Origin: Flavobacterium sp. ASV13
Lineage (GTDB): Bacteria > Bacteroidota > Bacteroidia > Flavobacteriales > Flavobacteriaceae
Reading direction: 5' to 3'
Assembly (NCBI RefSeq): GCF_000745775.1
Contig: NZ_JQJY01000001.1
Span: 434,001 to 498,000 of the forward strand
DNA length: 64,000 bases
This document shows positions 61,240 to 64,000 of this stretch, in pieces. The first letter of the stretch is position 1, and each line of letters begins with the position of its first letter. Below the pieces are notes generated by a model. It was not told the origin of the DNA and searched no databases. It was given only the letters and a program-made list of their open reading frames with translations. The translations under genes and the position numbers were made by a program.

Positions 61240-61875
61240 TTATGATTTAATTATTCTGAAGCGTCCAGGATATTTTATCCAGATGCTTTTTTTATTGCCG
61301 TAATAATCCATATAGTCTTCGCAAACAAATACAGCATGCGCTGTAGACCATGCAACAACACCACAGAATTCACTTCCCGACTCTCTCTTTAGTTTTTCGA
61401 TTTGCTTGCCTTTTTGAAATCCTAAATATTTGTAAATCGTTGGCGTATAAACTTCTCCGCTTTCTAAATCTTCTAATGCTCTGTCAAAAGTATCTTCTTT
61501 GTCTATAATTTGTTTGTACTTAGCCATAACTGCGTAAGTCAAAATTGCATACTCGATAATTTTTTCGTTTTCGCAATTGTCTTTAATACAAACAAAATCA
61601 GCAGATACTTTTGCTTTGCTTATTTCTTCACTATTAAGATGGAACGAATCGTTATTCTTTAGTGTTATCTTTTGTACATTATCATCTATTTTTTCAGTAA
61701 CAAAAAGATTATCTAATCCATAAATATTAAGAGAAGCTTTAATAAATGCAATCGATGAGCAATTTGTACGTTCTCCTTGTTTAAAGCTTTCAAATATTTT
61801 ATCTGAACTCAACTGTGCATAAGAATTTGAACAGACAAACACTAAAAATAAAAATATTGACGTATAAGATTTCAT
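61240..61875 (-). CDS. exported protein with a Cys-His protease-like pattern
   Basis: The protein is about 211 residues from the ATG giving MKSYTSIF, whose signal ends near SYAQ; an ATG 11 codons earlier is less likely. A TNCSSIAFIKASL segment (Cys near residue 39) and a C-terminal STAHAVFVCEDY (His) followed by a polar residue are set as in papain-like or transglutaminase-like cysteine enzymes. The family was not recognised. The exact role (peptidase, immunity or scaffold) is open. Confidence 0.55.
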   Translation of the reverse strand: MKSYTSIFLFLVFVCSNSYAQLSSDKIFESFKQGERTNCSSIAFIKASLNIYGLDNLFVTEKIDDNVQKITLKNNDSFHLNSEEISKAKVSADFVCIKDNCENEKIIEYAILTYAVMAKYKQIIDKEDTFDRALEDLESGEVYTPTIYKYLGFQKGKQIEKLKRESGSEFCGVVAWSTAHAVFVCEDYMDYYGNKKSIWIKYPGRFRIIKS

Positions 61876-62140
61876 GCCTTTGGATTTTATAATTGTACCC
61901 CAACACATCTTTTGAAAATAATATTGGGTTTACAAATCTAAAAAAAATCAACTCATAGTCTCATTTACTTTTCAAATTTTATTAAAAATTATAAATTGTT
62001 TATCGGTTTCTTAAAAAAGAAAACTTAAAAGTTATGAAATTAATTTTTAAAAATTATCTTTATATCTACTCAAACAGAGCATGAAAAGGACAAAAAAAAC
62101 AATAAAATTGCCGTTTAAGAACTAATCGAACTTTCTTTTT

Positions 62141-62938
62141 ATGAAGAACTTATTTTCAAAAAAAATAGCACTAATCCTAATTGTTGCTATTGCCATTTTT
62201 GTTTTATTTTTTAAAATGTATTCAGAAGAAAAAACTTCTGCTGCAAAACCACCAAAAAAATCATATCCGCCCGGTGTTCTTTTTACTTTTGACGATGATT
62301 ACATAGAAGATTGGTACCAAGCTGATCAATTACTACATCCTTATGGCTGGAAAGCAACTTTTTTTGTTTGCTGGTATGGAAGCTTAACTAAAGATCAAAA
62401 ATCAAAACTGCATTTTTTACAAAACAGAGGACATGATATTGCCGGTCATGGTTATAATCATCTGAATGCGCTAAAATATTCAAAGGAATTTGGCATCGAA
62501 AAATACATTAATGATGACATTTTGCCCCTTAAAGCTGCGATGAAGAAAGATGGGTTTACTATACACTCTTTTGCGTATCCTGATGGAGCCCGAGATGCAG
62601 AATTAGATACTGAATTACTCAAACATTTTGATATCATTAGAGGTACAACTTATGAAGAAATTCGACCAGAATCTCAATTTTGCTATTATGAAGGCAACAG
62701 AGTCGTTTATGGTTTAGGAATTGATGACGATTACAAACAATTCAATATTCCGTATTATAAAACTCTAATAGATTATGCCAAAGCTCATAATAAAATAGTG
62801 ATTTTTTATGGTCATAAAACTGTTTCGAACGCAGATGAAAAGTTAGAAACTCCGCTTTATGCATTGGAAGATCTTTGCAAATATGCCAAAAATAATGGTC
62901 TGAAATTTTACACTATTGATGATTTGGCTAAATTATAA
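62141..62938 (+). CDS. polysaccharide deacetylase (NodB-like) membrane-anchored protein
   Basis: The 265-residue protein has an N-terminal membrane anchor (about 8-26) and a CE4 domain. The metal site is TFDDDY (Asp near residue 51-52) and H103 with H107 (AGHGYNH). Later IHSFAYPDGA and FYGHKT complete the family motifs. It removes acetyl groups from peptidoglycan, chitin-like or surface glycans outside the cytoplasm. It stands alone. Confidence 0.9.
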   Translation: MKNLFSKKIALILIVAIAIFVLFFKMYSEEKTSAAKPPKKSYPPGVLFTFDDDYIEDWYQADQLLHPYGWKATFFVCWYGSLTKDQKSKLHFLQNRGHDIAGHGYNHLNALKYSKEFGIEKYINDDILPLKAAMKKDGFTIHSFAYPDGARDAELDTELLKHFDIIRGTTYEEIRPESQFCYYEGNRVVYGLGIDDDYKQFNIPYYKTLIDYAKAHNKIVIFYGHKTVSNADEKLETPLYALEDLCKYAKNNGLKFYTIDDLAKL

Positions 62939-63168
62939 TTAAAGAAAACAGACAAATACAAGCTAAAATACTGATAATGAAATAAAAAAAGTAAATTCTA
63001 TACTTTTGAAGCGAAATAAAGCAATATCTTTATGTTAATGTAAAAATAAAATACGCCCTAAACCTAACATATTCCACTATGCAATAAAATATTTTTTCTA
63101 AAAAAAAACTTAAGATCTCAAATAATAAGTATAATTCAAATTGTAAAATTAAAAATTTGATCAACTGT

Positions 63169-63948
63169 ATGGAAACAAATACACTAAACCAGACGGATGC
63201 TGGCGTAATTGCACTTTTGCTTTTTATTTTAATGATTATTTCGAGTTTTATTGGTAAAAAAGTAGGGAACTATATTCGGAATAAAAGACCTCCCACAGAA
63301 AAATCTTCTGAAACTTCAACACTTGTAGCCTTGCTTTTTTTCTTATTGGCCTTCACTTTTGGCATGAGCAGCGACCGATATAATTCACGAAGACAAGTTG
63401 TTGTGGAAGAAGCAAATGATATTGGTACAGCTATACTGCGAAGTGATTTATATCCCGATTCAACAAGAGCTTTATTCCGAAAAGATTTTAAAGATTATGT
63501 TGAAGTCCGAATTTCCTATTATGAAACAGGACCAAATATAAAAGGAATTTTAAAAGCCGATAGTTTATCTCAGGTGATTTCAGCAAAGCTATGGAAAAGA
63601 GCAACAGATCTTTCCAAAGACCCAAATAATCTTGCCGCAACACAACAAATGATTCCGGCCTTAAATACCATGATTGATGTAACTACTACCCGCCTTTCCG
63701 GAGAAAAAGCAAAAGTTCCGCAAAGTATTTTAATAATGTTATTTTTTCTATCTATTATAACGGCATTTTACGGCGGCTATTCAGAAGGGCGTAATGGCAG
63801 AATCGATTGGCTGATACAAATTGGATTCTGTTTGTTAGTTTCATTGGTTGTATTGTTCACACTTGATTTAGACCGACCACGCAGAGGTTTTGTAAATCTG
63901 GATGCTCCCAACCAAACCATAATCGACTTAAGGAAAAATTTTGAGTGA
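63169..63948 (+). CDS. DUF4239 (bestrophin-like) membrane protein
   Basis: The protein is 259 residues from the ATG giving METNTLNQ; the frame begins at a TTG four codons earlier. It has four hydrophobic segments (two near the N-terminus, two near the C-terminus) around a helical loop with RRQVVVEEANDIGTAILR and the MIDVTTTR motif, as in DUF4239 proteins. They may be channel-like, but the function is unproven. Confidence 0.8.
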   Translation: METNTLNQTDAGVIALLLFILMIISSFIGKKVGNYIRNKRPPTEKSSETSTLVALLFFLLAFTFGMSSDRYNSRRQVVVEEANDIGTAILRSDLYPDSTRALFRKDFKDYVEVRISYYETGPNIKGILKADSLSQVISAKLWKRATDLSKDPNNLAATQQMIPALNTMIDVTTTRLSGEKAKVPQSILIMLFFLSIITAFYGGYSEGRNGRIDWLIQIGFCLLVSLVVLFTLDLDRPRRGFVNLDAPNQTIIDLRKNFE

Positions 63949-63973
63949 TTAAAAAAGTAATTCAATAAAAAAG

Positions 63974-64000
63974 GGATGATTTCAATTAGTTGAAATCATC
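63974..64000 (+). terminator. intrinsic terminator (window edge)
   Basis: GATGATTTCAA and TTGAAATCATC form a perfect stem around TTAG at the very end of the window. The following T run, if any, is outside. Confidence 0.6.

Overview
The window looks like a chromosomal segment of a Flavobacterium-type member of the Bacteroidota. It is AT-rich. Several intergenic regions carry TAnnTTTG boxes of the Bacteroidota sigma-A type, and few genes show a Shine-Dalgarno sequence. The gene families (outer-membrane TonB-receptor-like barrels, LytTR regulators, exported DJ-1 and ABM proteins, a GH29 fucosidase) fit that lineage. No rRNA, tRNA, CRISPR array or intact transposase was seen.

Layout. 1-5.3 kb: the tail of a dehydrogenase, then a minus-strand group encoding a folate-independent methionine synthase pair (mesX-mesD), an SBF-type transporter and an Lrp regulator, followed by a nitroreductase. 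5.4-12.6 kb: a seven-gene minus-strand cassette centred on a trypsin-like protease fused to a NUC1 nuclease and on a DUF2235 hydrolase, with membrane and outer-membrane partners. 12.9-16.3 kb: a small accessory patch with an HTH gene remnant, a DUF559-like nuclease, two proteins with HEPN-type Rx4H motifs, and REP-like palindromes. 16.3-24.9 kb: a TonB-receptor-like protein divergent from a LytS/LytTR pair, then a lipid-type operon (PhyH dioxygenase, CDP-alcohol phosphotransferase, GtrA, DUF4833) preceded by a tiny leader ORF ending in six cysteines, and an SDR. 25.2-30.4 kb: a very AT-rich three-gene defence-type operon (HamA-like nuclease, HamB-like SF2 helicase, NERD-UvrD helicase). 30.8-34.7 kb: TruC, an S41 peptidase remnant, an OmpR-type two-component system and a thioredoxin-like protein behind a 10-bp-periodic operator-like array. 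34.8-44 kb: a redox/catabolic cluster (ABM monooxygenase, DJ-1, aldo/keto reductase, cupin, carboxymuconolactone decarboxylase, hydrolases, SDRs) with AraC and TetR regulators. Two of its promoters share the same 19-bp element at identical spacing. 44-54.2 kb: DUF1826, DUF2278, a GH29 fucosidase divergent from an AraC regulator, small envelope proteins and a PL14-like lipoprotein. 54.3-64 kb: VOC/SnoaL fusion, SDR plus Crp/Fnr regulator, TPR lipoprotein, AprA-like methyltransferase, exported proteins, a polysaccharide deacetylase and a DUF4239 protein.

How the parts fit. Most of the window is ordinary flavobacterial chromosome interrupted by accessory blocks. The strongest candidates for undescribed biology are the protease-nuclease/DUF2235 cassette, the poly-cysteine leader in front of the lipid operon, and the Hachiman-like operon with its extra NERD helicase. 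Regulatory architecture is unusually legible: promoter/operator arrangements at 33.9, 34.85, 38.1, 40.66, 42.55, 48.03 and 56.3 kb can be read directly. All functional statements come from motif recognition by eye; no database search was run.
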